From assembly GCA_035582835.1 (NCBI GenBank), contig JAYKAV010003090.1, forward strand, positions 409,959-473,958: a stretch of 64,000 bases of DNA, written 5' to 3'. Shown here piece by piece: positions 36,969-50,781 of the stretch; within the stretch, counting starts at the first letter, position 1, and every line of letters starts with the position of its first letter. This DNA comes from Phoebastria nigripes. Its lineage: Eukaryota; Chordata; Aves; Procellariiformes; Diomedeidae. The translations under genes and the position numbers were made by a program. Below the pieces are notes generated by a model that was given only the letters and a program-made list of their open reading frames with translations, was not told where the DNA came from and did not search any database.

Positions 36969-39900
36969 AGAAGACACAAGTAAGTAGATCTTCTGGGGAA
37001 GAAGTTTGAAGGAGCTAGGATATCCTGGTGGTTGTACTAAGGAAAGAGATGGGTATTTCAGATTGAGATAGGTTGTAGCTTGGGACTGACAGTTTTGTGT
37101 TTGTTCCCCAAAATTACAGAATAAGCACTCTGACTGAAGCAGAATTTTGACATCAGCTACTTGGTTTATCAGTGATATCTTGATTCTGTACCAATGTGTG
37201 TCTGCTAATTTTGAAATTCGGAGTTTCAAGAAGTCAGGGTATGGGAGTGATGCTGTGATACATACTCACATATCTTAGTGGTCATCCATCGCAAGAGCAG
37301 GGTGATTAATGATACAAACATAAAATCAAAACCATAAAATTTTTCCCCTTCTTTTAAATTAATGCGAAATACCTGAAAGGTACCCGCCTTTGATACTGAG
37401 TTGTCTAACCACAACTGATAGGCAATACCCAGAGTGTGTGCTGGGATCCAGCAGTTCTGGAGGGGTCACTTTAAGATGACTTAATGATTCATTTCCCAAG
37501 TCTTCGGTGCTTTTGGTTGAACTTTGAGGGTAGGGATTTGCCAGAAGTGCTGTGATGGAAATTTGCTAATTCAGCTGCTTCTTTGGCAGAAATTACAATC
37601 AGAGTATTCCATTTTTTTCAAAGGTACACTGTGCTTCCGTGATGCTGAGTATAACTGTAGCTGGAAGACTTCTAGTAGCCTGTAACAAGGGTCAGGAGCA
37701 ATTATCAGTCATTGTCATCCAGAAAATTTGTCATTGTTCTGCTAGTGCTACTCTGAGATTTGTACTTCTTGATTTCACTTTAAGAAAGAATCAGTCTGGA
37801 TGTTAAGTTATTGGGCAGAGACTTGAGATACAATTAACCTTTGTGTGCTGCCACACTGGAGAAGTTGGAGTCTGCCTGTACCTCAGGTCTGCATTTGTTA
37901 AATTGAGATAATGCTTTTCTCTCCCCTTCAGTTGTCCATCTTCTTTCTTCAGATAGTTTCTCATCTTGGTGACACTCCTTTCCTATGTGTTCGGTTAGTC
38001 TCCAGGCTTTGGTCCCGAGAATCCATGGTCTCAGTGGAGGTTTCAGAGCGCAGTGCTGCAAAGCAAAGCAATAATAATAAATCCAAATAAGCAGCATCAT
38101 GCTGCCTATTTGGGACAGGATCTGGCTTTGTTGATGTCTGCAGCTGGGTCTGACTTCACTCTCTGTACCAAAATTGGAACTGTGTTTGGGGTTCTTCTAT
38201 AAGGACTGCTGCCTCCTGGGTAGCGGAGCCTCATCCTTTGTTCAAGGTGATAATTTCCTAAGAATCAGATATGAATACAAATCATTTTGGCAAAGGAAGA
38301 TACAAATCTATTGTATAGGATACACAGTACAAGGAATTGCTCTTTCACAATGGTAGTTTAACAGCAAGTTCAACACTTCGTGCTCATGAGAAAGGTTTGT
38401 GTTTGCTGCTTTTAAACTTGGACATTTCATGTAGTTAACTCAGTTAGATAACGCATCTTCTACACAGGCACAACTTTGTCATTTACCAAAACGTATTGCT
38501 GAGAATACCCTTGAATCGCTCCACTTGCTTTTTCTGTCCAAAGTTGGCCATGCAGCTCGGTGACATATCCAAATGCTGTTTTGATAAAGAGGCACAGATC
38601 CTGTTGTGTGGATTTGATGTGTGTGCTCCCTGCACGTTGTGAAGTTATTTGTGGCAGCATACGGATTTGAAACACTTAATGACCAGCATTTCTTCGTGTG
38701 TCGAAATTTCATGCTTTGGTGTTTGATGACAGGGAACATTGTTCACTGCATGAACAGGGAGCGTGTTTAACAAAACTCTGTTTGCATAAAAATGCACTCC
38801 ACGAGAAGATGGGAGTGAATAGGATGTTCAAACATCACTCAGTCTTATTTCATTCCAAAAGATGGAGGCAAACAATGACCTAATATCAGAGCTGTTAACC
38901 CATGTATTGCTCTTTGGCCATCTTTGCACTGTTTAAGCAAGGCAGGCTCAGACTATGTATTGCTCTAAAGGTAAGTTTTTGTTTCTTAAATAATTATGCA
39001 AGCTTAGTACTGTATGCCACAATGTTTTATTTTCCTCTAAGTCGTATTTATAACATCACTCAAGTCCCAACTGTTAAGAAAAAGTGGAAATACCCGCTGA
39101 TTTTTTGAATGGAAATCCCTCTTGTGCTGGTTGAATGATCATGAATTTGCCTTTGGGGGTTCTGCCTTCAGAGAAATCACGGCAGAAAAGCTGTTCTCCA
39201 TGCTGGTCAAGGTGGCCATTCTCTAACAAACGGCTGTACTGCTAACCTCAGTGAAAAAAAAGATAAAAAAACCCTGCAGCTAGGAAAATGTATTGAGGAC
39301 CTTAAAGCACACATGCGAATAATAATTGAAATAGAGTTTACCAACACATAGCAGCCCACGCTAGCAATACATAGTATAGTTCTTCTGATATAGGAGTCCT
39401 TTATTCCAGTCTCCCTTCCAAAATCCTTTCTCTAAGCACATGTTTTTATATTCTTTTGGATACCATTTAATTTTTAAAGCATTAAAAAAACATTGAAGGG
39501 AGTTATTACAAACCCTTTTCGTCAGACTTTTATATAAACAAATGTAATCAATATACAGAAAAGAGTTGATTTTAATCTCTTTTTTTTTGCCAGAATAGGA
39601 TCTGCAGATAACACTAAGAATAAATGCAGCTCCAACTTTAACAAAAGAGATTTAAAAAATCCTATTTACATCTTCTGTTAATTTTCTCTATTGTTTTAGT
39701 TCATTGAAAGCTTGAAACCAAGGCCGTACTTCTTCATGAGGCATTTAATATGAAAATCTTTTTTGTCTGCTTATAAAGGAAAACTAAAATAGTTCTTCAA
39801 AGGAATCTTCTGNTTTTTTTAATATTCTTTTTCTGTGGGCCTTGCTGCTTAATGTAAAGCTGTATTTAAATCATATTCTTGCTAGTGTAGAATTCAAATT

Positions 39901-40300
39901 ATATTAGTATTAAAAGTTTCACTACTTTCTAGACTTTATTTGGCCCTTAATTAGATACCATAAACCTTGGTTTAGTGTATAATAAAGTGGAGACTCCAAA
40001 ATATAATCTTCTTTCCAAGTGCAGCAGTGCCACTCTTCTGTGCCCTGAAGTATAGGATGCTACTGGAAAATTAGTGGCTGTTTTAAGAGGCCACAGGTCC
40101 TAATGAGAAATATGCTTTCAGTAGCTTAACAAGCAGCTCCTGCAAAAATTCTTTCCTCTTAGCCAGTGATAATCTTAATATACCGCGTGCATGTTCTGCA
40201 CATACCAAGGGATTTTGTTCATTTATTTTCCTATTTAACCTGCGGGGAGAAGGGCATGCTGCTGATTAACAAACTTACATTAAGTTGCATCTGCTGAGAA

Positions 40301-40326
40301 TGTGTGTGTGTGTATATATATATATT
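40301..40326. repeat. (TG)6(TA)7 compound microsatellite
   Basis: TG repeats at 40301-40312 pass directly into TA repeats to about 40326. Confidence 0.92.
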
Positions 40327-43300
40327 TATACTGATGGTATTTTGACAATAATGGCAGCTTGTGACTAACTGTCTCATTTTAAAGGTTAAAAAACCTGAGC
40401 TCAGAGCTCCTGTAATGAGCCCCAGAACTGTGTCAGCTTTTGGAAGGGGTTATTTGGCAATGCCCAGAGAAATTAATGCCCAGAAGAAGAGAAAAATGCA
40501 AGAAAGAGTAATAGAAGCATTTCTTAGGTGAAATATTTCAGCTGTGAGAGAGATACCAGTTTGTGACTCTGGCAATGGACTTTTACAGGACCCAGTGAGT
40601 TCTCATTGCCTTTAGTCCTTCATTATTGCTTCCAGTGTCGATTTATGCTGCTCACGCTTTCCTTTTCCCTCTTGTTTTATTCTGCAGTGAAAATGAAGCA
40701 TTGGATATATGCTGATGTGTTGATGGCTTAGTAAGTGCAGAGATTTCAGTAAAAATATAATATCTGAAACATTAGATAATACTAGAAATTTATTTCACTT
40801 TATTTTAAATCACAGTGTGGTGATAGAGCAGAACTGTATGATTGTAATTATTGATATCTTAGTCTTGAATGGTATATGGTATGTGGTGGTGTATGTTTGT
40901 GTAAGTGTGTTTAGANGTGCAAGTTTGTCTTTTTAAATACATTTTGTAGCAGCTAACATGTGGGGTTTCCTGCAGTGAGTAAGATAGCATAGGTGGGTGT
41001 TTTGGTGTATTGGAAATTTGTACTAGGAGCAGGAAAATTGGATTTTGTAATCTCCTAGTCACTTGTTCCATTACTGTTTGCATACATTTTTACAAGTGTA
41101 AGAGGCAGAGATAAGACTGGTTGATGCGGTAGTGAAGGGATGAAGAATGTTATGGAAATGGGAACAGTTTGGGCCTTTTAATAGCTCCTGTCCAGATTTT
41201 TTTTTTTCTTACATTGGGCTATTTTAAGTTGAAGATTAATATAAAAATATAGCATTTGAGAAGCGCTAGATGGAGTCTTCTGAAAGTCCTTCACAATTTG
41301 CTCTATATTTTAGTGTGCTGTTTGTTTAGAAATTCCCCCCGCTTTCTAATTCAGCACCAAATTTTCCTTTAGGCAGGCATGCAACATATGCATAGGAGTG
41401 TCTGGTTTCTTTAAGTCCAGAAGGCACAGCAAGGAGGGCACTTGCAGCTGCCAGTTTCAAGTGAACATGTTTGAGGTGGAAGCTTGCTTCAGTAATATAT
41501 CTTGGTAACACATGGCTGAGGGAACAGAGGGATAGGGAAAACTTTATCTATGTATTGTTTAAATGTCTTATAAAGCTTTTTTCTGAGTGTATGTGTGCGT
41601 ATATATAATATATTACATATAAAATATACATAGATGTGATTTTATAGCTAGCGGCATTGTATTCTTAGTGGTTTCTGGCACAGATATAAGCCATGCCGCA
41701 CTCCTGCTTCCCNTCTGTCCTCTAACCTCATCTTCCGTTCCACGTCTGCTCTGCGCTCTCCTTCTTCCCCATTCACTTCTCTTCACTTCCAGCTTCATGT
41801 CCTCTCTTCTCCAAGACCTGAGGTGTGCTCAGGTCCTGACAATTTCTGCTTTTGTTCGTATAGTCCCAGCTCCTCTGAGGAACAGTCCATTAGAGACGGA
41901 GAAAACTGTTGTTCGTGAGACTCCCATCCTTACTCCATTCACACCCCACCTTTGGCCGAGGCAAGTAGCCGCTCATGTAACACCGCACACATTTTAATAG
42001 CATGCATCTTTCTGTTTTAACTGCGTGCAAATGAAACAGCTGTGTCTTTATATTCCCCAAAATAGACCCTTTCCAAAGATGCTAAAAAGTATTTTGTTTC
42101 TAGTGAAACAAATGTGGAATTTGTAGGCCAATCTTTAATGAAGATAAGAACCAAAAAGCTTAGAAATAGTTTTGAAAAGTCATGTCAGGGTAACATGTCA
42201 GATTTGTTTAGATCAGATCCTTATGTTTGGTCAAGCTGTGCTCAGAACAGGACCCAAAATGCCTTTTTTCCCTTGGGAACGTATGTTAGAGTAACCTGTG
42301 GCTGGTAACAGACTCATGAACTTTTTCAGTGCTGGGGGATTGACAGTTAAGGCTCAATGGCTGCAGTTTCTCTCAATCACTTTATATTCCTTACGTTAAA
42401 GGAGAGGTTGGATATAGCTGAATATTCCCATTCTCTAGGGCGGTCTGAGCTTTTTAAAATCTGCTTTTATAACTTTGAAGTTGGACTGGTTTTTTCAATC
42501 CTGAATTTTACACAGAATGAACACAGTATGCCTGTAAATAATGTCTTTTTTAATAATTTAGTGGAATTAGTCCCAACAATGTCTGTTTGACAGAAGAAAA
42601 TTGAAGGGGAGGTAGATGAAGAGTGCCCTGATACACAATTCTAGAAATAATCTTGTGTATTTATGTAGACCTTACATGCAATGATCGATTAGACATGACC
42701 TGGGAAAGAAGGATCCTTGAAGTCTCTGAGGTACATGCTCCCAGACTGGGCCATTGGAAGTGACTGCATTCACTTCCCAGACCTGCCTCCCAAGGAATAT
42801 AGTTAGGATAAAGAGAATTGTGTCTTCCAAAATGCCAATTGCAGTGAATACACTTAATGACATGTTGCTGTGAACTCCTGTGCTATTGCTCTAGCAGCCA
42901 GGATACATGTTGGAGTTCTAGGGAGGGCTAAACACCTAGGCAAACACCTGCATAGTTACATTCAAGTTAGTTACAACTTACAGAAAAAACAAAAATTGTT
43001 TTGAAGTGTGTAGTTTTTGATCTTCTCAACTAAATCCTTGCTTTTTTACTTTTTACTTTTTTCTTGTTTAAGCTGAAGACTGTGTCTTATGTTAAGGCGG
43101 AAGGGGAACTTAGGGTGAAACTTGTTAGCATAGGGTGTGCTGCTTCTCCATAGCTGGTAAGTCAATATAACAGTAGGGAATGCAGGCTTATTTACAATAA
43201 GCTGCAAGAATTAGGGAGTAACCACTGCAAAGGTATTGCATGAGGAAGGAATTTGAGGAGGCAAATTTTGAGGAGGGAATTGTCTCTGGTGGTGTGTTGA

Positions 43301-44188
43301 TGAGTGCCTTGCTTACAAGATGGAAGCAGTGATGTCCCCACGTTCCCTGGGTACAAGCGAGTCATTGGAATCATTGAGGCAAGTAAGTTTTCTTTAGGAT
43401 CATTTGTTTACGATTTGGTTCATCAGGACCTAGCTCTCTTTCCCTAGGAAGGAAGTTGTTCTCTTCACAAGTGAAGATGATGTAAATAATAATGATTTAA
43501 GCCATCTCTGCAATACCTGTATGCTCTGGTGTACATATAATGACATATTGCCCCATCAGAAGCTGCTAAGAAGTGGATTTCTTATGCACTATGTATTCAA
43601 CCAAGCAAGAGAAGAGTTTCAAAGCTTTTCAGTAAAACTTTCCAAAGAAATCCACTCAAACATTGTGAGTGGTCAACTGTATTAGTGTAACTTTGGGAAT
43701 TCACAGATGACTAAAAATACCTACAATTAAATGTCAGTTATTTTCAAATCAAGATGTTTCATAGGGTTTTATCTTAAGTTAAAATATCACTGTACTACAG
43801 CTAAGTTTTCAATGATGTAGGAATGGATTGCAGACAGAGCTGAAGGGTTAAGCTTATCCTTCTGATGTGCTTAGCAACATATATGGAGATCCTTGAGTCT
43901 TCCACTTTAATGAAAATTGGTGGAGACTGAAATTACTCAAGAGCTCATGGAACATGGTGTTGTGGAAGGAAAGAAACACAGCACATTAATAAGAGGTGAT
44001 ATTTATTTAGGCTTGTTTTAAAGGACTTTCTGTTGGATTTCATTCATTATCTGTATTTCCTTTCTCTGAAAAATCTAATCTTGAATAAATGGTGGAAGTT
44101 TACCTTGTAATATATCATGACAAACATGAACAGTGTGGTGTGTTTAGTGTGATACTCTCTGTAGAGACTCATGGCGAAATCCTTGCCC

Positions 44189-44227
44189 CACTGAAATCAA
44201 TAGGCACGATGCCTGTTGACTTCAGTG
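44189..44227. repeat. 18-bp imperfect palindrome, ancient interspersed-repeat type
   Basis: CACTGAAATCAATAGGCA at 44189-44206 and TGCCTGTTGACTTCAGTG at 44210-44227 pair at 16 of 18 positions around a 3-base spacer. The preceding GGCGAAATCCTTGCCC and this palindrome resemble a motif (CCCCACTGAAGTCAATGG...TTGACTTCAGTGGG) that I recognise as recurrent in amniote non-coding DNA. The element family is not certain. Confidence 0.65.
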
Positions 44228-44720
44228 CAGATGCAGTGTTTCTGAAAGATTTGAAATGTTGAATGTATTGAATACCTCTGCTGCTGCTGGTATGGTAATA
44301 TGGTATCTAACCATTTGCTTTAGCTTTGATGCAGCTATCATCGTACTATATTGCAGGTGAGAGCTATAAAGCATAAAGACTGCTGTGCTTTGCAAACACA
44401 TAGGTATGGCTATCCTTTTCTTGTCTTCATTTTTTCAAGAACTTAGTGCCAGTGCTAGATCCTTGTGAAATCAGGAAATTTGTGTGGTGCCTGAAAAAAA
44501 GCTGAATGCTTCTGAACGTTTGCCCTACTGTGTTATATAGTCCATGTAGACTAAAAGGAGTAAGACACACTCTCTGGTTAGTACTGCCGTGCGTGTGCTG
44601 ATTACTATTTTTGAGATGTAGCCCCAAAGTGAAAAAAAAAAATTGGGTTGTACAGTGACCAAAAATGGTATCTTTTTAAATTGTGCTTAATCAGAAAATT
44701 CTCCTTCATTTTCCCCTCTG

Positions 44721-44798
44721 GAAAAAAAAACAACAAAACAAAAAAGAAAAACCAAACAAAAACCACACAACAAAAGCCAAAGAACAAAAACCCAAAAT
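44721..44798. repeat. A-rich / CAAAA low-complexity tract
   Basis: About 78 bases of A runs broken by single C and G (GAAAAAAAAACAACAAAACA and onward). It could be the tail of a lost retroposon, but no body is recognisable on either side. Confidence 0.85.
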
Positions 44799-46194
44799 CA
44801 TTCTGCATATTTAAAAATATTCATTGGATTAGGAAGTGGATCCTACCCAGTGAGGTTCCTAAGCATGTATCTTAACTAGTGAGCTGTGAAGGCAATTTGG
44901 TAATTTCAAATACACTGAGTTAGTAAGTGGTTCAGTATTTTTATATCAGCTGCATCAGCTGTGGGAGAGAATATATCCAAATACTCTGGATCCTGATGGC
45001 TAAGACTCTTTCATGAAGTGTGCAAATTTGAATCCAAAAACAGGTTTTTGAGGCAAGATGTATCACATTGCAGGTGAGGGTCTTGACCACTCCTTACTGG
45101 CGATTTATGAAGTCTTTCTGTGGTATGTTTAAATGTGTTTTATATAATGTGTATATGTACGGGTATTTGCGTGTGTATACACCAGTGTATTTGTTATAAA
45201 CCAGTTCAGAAATGTGTGTGAAATTAGGGCATTGGATGAGATTCTGTGATGCACAGAAGAGAGTTTACATATACAAGAGAAGATAATTAATAAAATTTTA
45301 CATCAGCATTGTACCCGTGCAGTTCTGGGCTGCTTCAGACATTGCAATCAACCCTACAGACATGGTATGGACAGTCAGACCTATAGAGATTTGTCCTCAG
45401 CCACCACCCCGAGTCTTCTGCAGTGCCGTGCCCTGAGGATTTCACCTCTTACCAAGGGAGCTGTGTATTGGAAGTGAAACATCAGTAGTTAAATGTGTGC
45501 AAAATTAAATCCTCTGCCCGCAGTTCCCTGCCTTCGCTCCTTGGAGGAATGCTTCTCTTCATGGGACCATGGCTTTTACAATCCCTTTACATTTCTGCAG
45601 CCCCATAATCTGTGACATGGTGGTGGAGACTGCTGTTTTGATTCCATAGTGGGCATACCATCCTAGCACATGTGCTTTGTCTTTCTTATTTATTTATTTT
45701 CTTAATTTTAAACTGGATCTTGTTACAGTATACTGTGGAAAGGAAAAGACAAACTTCTTTGCAGGAAATGAGAAGGGATAAAATAATCCAAAGATGTGTG
45801 TTTGTGGATGAAAGAAGCATAATGGGTGGGTGTATCTGCCCTTTCCAAAAGAGTGGTCTCAAATGCAGCCATCTGCAGAGAGTGTGCTCTCAAGTGCTTT
45901 TCCTGTCAAGTGCCGTAAGACCTATGCAAGCATACCAGGAGATGTGCTGACCTGAATGCCCTGCTTGTACACTTTGGGTCCAGTGTGCCTCCAAGTGTGC
46001 CTTCCAGCTGTGCATGAACCTGTGCCTGCAGGTCTGCTCTTTTCAGACTTTCAGACTTTTGTCGTGAATGCAGCCTTGGACTGGACCTCAAAAGGCATCA
46101 CAGATACCTTCAGTGTGAGGCAGACACAAATCTGTGCAAGTGGTGACCTCTGAGCGGACAAAATTGGGACTCAACTTTAGAAGATTTTGGCCCC

Positions 46195-46245
46195 GGAATG
46201 CTTTGAGATCCTCAGATGAAAGGTGCTAAGGAAGTGTGAAGTATT
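46195..46245 (+). repeat. Possible MIR-family SINE tail
   Basis: GCTTTGAGATCCTCAGATGA followed by AAGGTGCTAAG resembles the conserved tail of MIR-type SINEs (CTTTGAGATCC...ATGAAAGGTGCTA). The body upstream is not recognisable. Confidence 0.45.
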
Positions 46246-49200
46246 GCAACCAGGGATCAGGTAATGGTTTCTTCACGTGCAATTTTGTTAAATCCTTTAT
46301 TTTGTGCAAGGTAAATTACTCCATGTGCCTTCAAGCAATCTTAATTTAATGCAGTAATGACTTTGAGTGATTGAAGAACTAATAAACTCCAGCTGCCACT
46401 TCTCATCCTGTAGCTTAAGAATGATGAGCCTGTAGGTACCTTTCTCCCCATCCCTCCTCGCACCACAGCTCCCCAAGAATACGGACTCTCGAAGTATAAT
46501 CACAATGCTTATGTTCACACATCCAAAGGCCACAAGTCAGGTAGAGATATGAAGTGGTGTAGTGTTTGTTTTTTTTTTTTTAATTCATGCAGGAAGGAAT
46601 GAATCAGAGCAGATTTTTAATCATTTAATAAGAAATACAACAAGCACCAGATGTTTTTGTTTGGGTGAGGGCTTGAGTGGCATTAATCCATAATAGCACA
46701 ACTTGGAAAGGATCTCAAAGAGTTGAATGATCTGACCTTTCCAAGAAGAAATCTCAAGAACTTAGGAATTGCATCTGTGTAAGTTATTTTGTTCCCAAAC
46801 ATACGCTTGTTTCATCCAGTAGCATACATATGTACATAAGTACACATCTTCCCACTCTGCCACGTGCATGCATTCACACACACGCAATCATGTCTTTCAT
46901 ACTTACATCTGTTTAAACTTTTTATATAGTAATTTGAGTATGACAATTGCAAATCTATCTATGTTTTTTATTTCATCAGTGATGTATGCTACAATTTTTA
47001 AAAAGAAAAAAAAGGTGGGGGGCATTTTTTTCTTTAACCAAATTCATTGATTAAATGAGATTTTAGGAATACCATCCAAAAGTTTCAATTCTGGTCTCAA
47101 ATTTTGAATCTGTCCTGGCCGAGATGAAGTATGCGTATAAAAATATAAAACTCCCGTATGTTTATTCTACATGTGACATATCCTGCATCTACATTAGACC
47201 TGTCCTGTACAGTGATTACTACACATAAGCCAGTGTAAATTAAAACTTTTTTACTTGTTTTACACTTTCTGAGAGTCTTGGTTATCTTCTTTTTCATTTG
47301 TTAAAGAGAGACAGGAACATGAGATGAACGTACGCTTTAACGAGAGACAGCAGTGTTAGCCCTTAATAAAAATCTGCTGGTACGTATATGGTTGGCAGCA
47401 GGCAAGGCATTTTACACCACAGAATTTGGAGGCTTTCACAACAACTGAGTTGGATATTTTCATTTGCTGGCATATTCTCTCCTTGCCCCTCCAAGCTCTG
47501 TCGGTGGCTCAGGTCACTGCCAACAGTGGAAATACCAAAGCTCATATGCTGGGTTCTGATGTGCCCTCACCAGTGCAGCCTACTGGAGAATGAGATGTTC
47601 CAATCATGTCAGAATCATGGTGGCAATTTGACAATCTCTGAATACTATTTTTTGACAAATATTATAAGTGTTATAGAAATATTTTCATGCAATATTAACA
47701 TTATTGTAACACCAGTATAGAAGCATAAATTACCAGATGAGTCAGAATTATGGCCCTTTTCCTGCTGTGTGTGGGCAGACCCCTGCATCTGTGCTCATTA
47801 CAGGTTTGGGACCTAAATGCATTAGATGCGTACTGGAAGAAAATGAGTCTGCAAAGTATTTTAATAGAAGGAATACGTTGCTCTTGGTTGTGAAGAAAGA
47901 AAATCCTCTAAAGATGGAAATTTCCTCGTGCTTTACTTCTAAAAGACGAGTATGTTAACATGGAAACGTCTCTGGAAATTCTTGTAAGATTAATGACAAA
48001 ACTTAAAAAAAATGTAAGGCAGCTCAAATCAATGTCTTGAAAGAAAAGCGGAGGTGTATTATCTTCCGGAGATTCCAGACAGGATTTATGTAAGTAGGTG
48101 GACTCTGGTGGTCCAGTACTTTTGTAAAGTATATTTGTAGGTAATGTACTAGTATCTAATACGGTGTGGTAATATCATGAACTCTGTGACAGCAGTTTTC
48201 CCAAAGTCATAAATTGTAATTTCATTGTCTGCCTCTTCTCAGGGGAACACTGAAGATACTCACTAATAGGGATCTCTCCTTTCATCTGACACCTTTCCTC
48301 AAACAGAAGCTTGCAGGTTATTGAGGAAGACATCCCATTGCTTGGGATCCTAAGATTTGTCTTTGTTTTTAAGTACTTCAAAGATTCCTGTGTGCAGCAC
48401 TGCTTTATTTGGATTTTCTGCCTCTGTGAAAGTAGTATGTTCAGTGTCCGTCATCTGGGTTGACTTTGTACACTAGACTGAGCAACAACAGTACATATTT
48501 CAGAAAAGCAAGTAGTTGCGCTTTTGCTCAGAAGAGTGGAAATTACAAGAGAGAAGCATCAAAGTCAGAAGAGGCAAATGAGGAGAAGGNGTGCAATTTA
48601 ATTTCTCGTAGTTGAAGCTGCTTGAGTGGACCCTGCCTCTACTTCTAGAGTGACCACATTCTGGGTAGCAGGATTAGAAATTTCTTCTCCCCACTGTAAA
48701 TAAAAAATCTGACGATTCCCAACTTCCACTGGACTGCTTCATGCTCCTTCTTTTCCTCACACATCACCTTGTGCTATTTCTTCCTCCCATCTCTGGGTCT
48801 CTCTGAGTGAAGGAAAGAGTGGCTCCTCTTTTTCTTCCCCCTTTGCTGCCGCCTCCAGTGAAGAGTAAAAATCCCACCCANTGCTTTCCAGAACTACTGA
48901 AAATTCAGCCTTACCAATCCTGAGGGTCATCTGGACACTACAATTTTCAAATTAATATTCAGAGCAGTTACAGGGACCCCTGCCTCTTCTTTTGTTTTTA
49001 TTAATCAATTTAGGAAAATTTGATTAGCTCTGGTTGTTTGTGAGAATACAAATCAAGCCCCTTTTTCTTTTCAGGTTGCCTGAATCTTGGTTGTCCTCTG
49101 AGGTGCCCAGACCTTGTGACATGCTGATTTCTTTCCCTTGAACCAATTTTCATCTAGACAATTGAATTATCGTTTCATTTAACTCCTTCCTTCCCTGAAA

Positions 49201-50189
49201 GTGTGATATTCATTGTGAGCTTTTTCTTGGCTTTGTAATAACTTTCAACTTGAGTATCGGAAAAAAGTAGTACTTGGAAAATATTTTGATAGTCTTACAA
49301 CTCAAGGTATGCTGTCAGATCTCTGTAGCGACCACACACAACATAAGAGCAACATATATAATTAACTTGGCACAGGTAGGGGGAGGATAGGGAAATTGTC
49401 TCCGTTACTTCTCTTCTTCAGTTTTGAAATCTCATGCTTTTGCATGACATGCTCGGGAAATTACAGACTGTGAGTGGGATTCATATGGCAAAATGTAGAC
49501 GTCTACATCTGAGTTAGTCACCCAAGGCTCCCTGTGTGGGGAATGGAGAGAAACAGGACAGATGAATCACCCTTGAAGAACCTTTTTTTTTTTTACCTTT
49601 ATGCTAAGATGAAATGACTCATAGCCTGAAAGCACCCGTTTGGCTAGTAAAGGAGGCTGGGGTAACAACTGCAATGCGATGGCTGCATTCTGCACCCTGA
49701 AAACTAGATGAGATGAACATGGTGCTTTGTGGCTCCGGTGCATGCCTGTGTGCTCACGTGTACATGTTTATTTGTCATACTGTGTGAGTGTTGAGTTCTT
49801 AGAAAAAAAAATTGTGTTTTTCCACATAGAAATTCCTTGAAAAACTAAAGACAACTTTAGGTTTCCATGTGTGAGAACTCAGAAATCAAGAAATGCGTAA
49901 GCTGAATTAGTGTGTTTCTCCTGTTTGTGTGTTTCTCAATATGCGTCAGCAAATTACAAAAAACCCCTAATATGTAAGTTTTCAAAACTTTGGCGGCATG
50001 TCAGTTTAGTAGCTGAGAGGTAGCTTGGATGATGCCGCTGTTTGTTTAGTCACCTTTGGAAACTGTACGTCCTCCCCTCTTAGGGAGATGTGCAGATGCT
50101 TTCCGGAGAGTGTAGGGAGCTGCAAGCTCTTCATGCTACATCAGAGGCAGTCTCTTCTCTCTGTGTGTAGACCACATAATATGTCTCCC

Positions 50190-50781
50190 TGTCCTGGTTT
50201 CAGCTGGGATGGAGTTAATTTTCTTCCTAGTAGTTGGTATAGTGCTGTGTTTTGGATTTAGTATGAGAAGAATGTTGATAACACACTGATGTTTTTAGTT
50301 GTTGCTAAGNNNNNNNNNNNNNNNNNNNNNNNNNNNNNNNNNNNNNNNNNNNNNNNNNNNNNNNNNNNNNNNNNNNNNNNNNNNNNNNNNNNNNNNNNNN
50401 NNNNNNNNNNNNNNNNNNNNNNNNNNNNNNNNNNNNNNNNNNNNNNNNNNNNNNNNNNNNNNNNNNNNNNNNNNNNNNNNNNNNNNNNNNNNNNNNNNNN
50501 NNNNGTGATGGCGTTTGTCTTCCCAAGTAACCGTTACGCGTGATGGAGCCCTGCTTTCCTGGAGATGGCTGAACACCTGCCTGCCGATGGGAAGTAGTGA
50601 ATGAATTCCTTGTTTTGCTTTGCTTGTGCGCGTGGCTTTTGCTTTACCTCTTAAACTGTCTTTATCTCAACCCATGAGTTTTCTCACTTTTACTCTTCCG
50701 ATTCTCTCCCCCATCCCACCAGGGGGGAGTGAGTCAGTGGCTGTNTGGTGCTTAGTTGCTGGCTGGGGTTAAACCATGACA
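50190..50781 (+). mobile_element. Solo LTR of the same ERVL-like family, containing an assembly gap
   Basis: The element opens TGTCCTGGTTTCAGCTGGGA and closes GGGTTAAACCATGACA, the reverse complement of the layout of the LTR at 22928-23524, so the two are in opposite orientation. A perfect 5-bp target duplication CTCCC lies at 50185-50189 and 50782-50786, which agrees with ERVL-type integration. Length is 592 bases including the N run, almost the same as the 597 of the other copy, so the gap size is close to real. The TATA-containing part falls in the gap. The region equivalent to the poly(A) signal reads CTCTTAAAC, a degraded form. No internal retroviral sequence is adjacent. Confidence 0.92.
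50310..50504. other. Assembly gap (195 N)
   Basis: An unbroken N run wholly inside the LTR. By alignment with the other copy it should hold the LTR's promoter-side half, including a GC- and pyrimidine-rich stretch. Confidence 0.98.

Larger units (their letters stand above)
26556..44188 (+). other. RIMS1 intron 1 segment, mostly unique non-coding DNA
   Basis: About 17.6 kb of AT-rich intron without recognised exons. It carries only small local repeats: a tandem cluster at 29800-29851, a palindrome at 33595-33614, a C11 run followed by A tracts at 36903-36968, and a TG/TA microsatellite at 40301-40326. There are also AT-rich patches near 41600-41630 and a pyrimidine-rich stretch at about 41699-41815. 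Open frames up to 149 codons (36780-37229, minus) cross homopolymers and look accidental. Scattered single Ns occur (26967, 30268, 33886, 34333, 35876, 39813, 40916, 41713). Confidence 0.5.
44228..50189 (+). other. RIMS1 intron 1 segment, no exon recognised
   Basis: AT-rich intron with an A-rich tract (44721-44798), a possible MIR tail (46195-46245), poly-T runs near 46567-46581 and 49586-49598, and Ns near 48590 and 48882. No coding exon identified. Confidence 0.5.

Noticed and set aside
36780..37229. 149-codon minus-strand open frame
   Set aside because: It crosses A and C homopolymers that give Phe and Gly runs, and no family is recognisable.
50289..50576. Open frames made almost wholly of undetermined residues
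   Set aside because: They are reading through the N gap.
22928..50781. The two LTRs as ends of one provirus
   Set aside because: They are in opposite orientation, have different flanking duplications, and no retroviral genes were seen between them.
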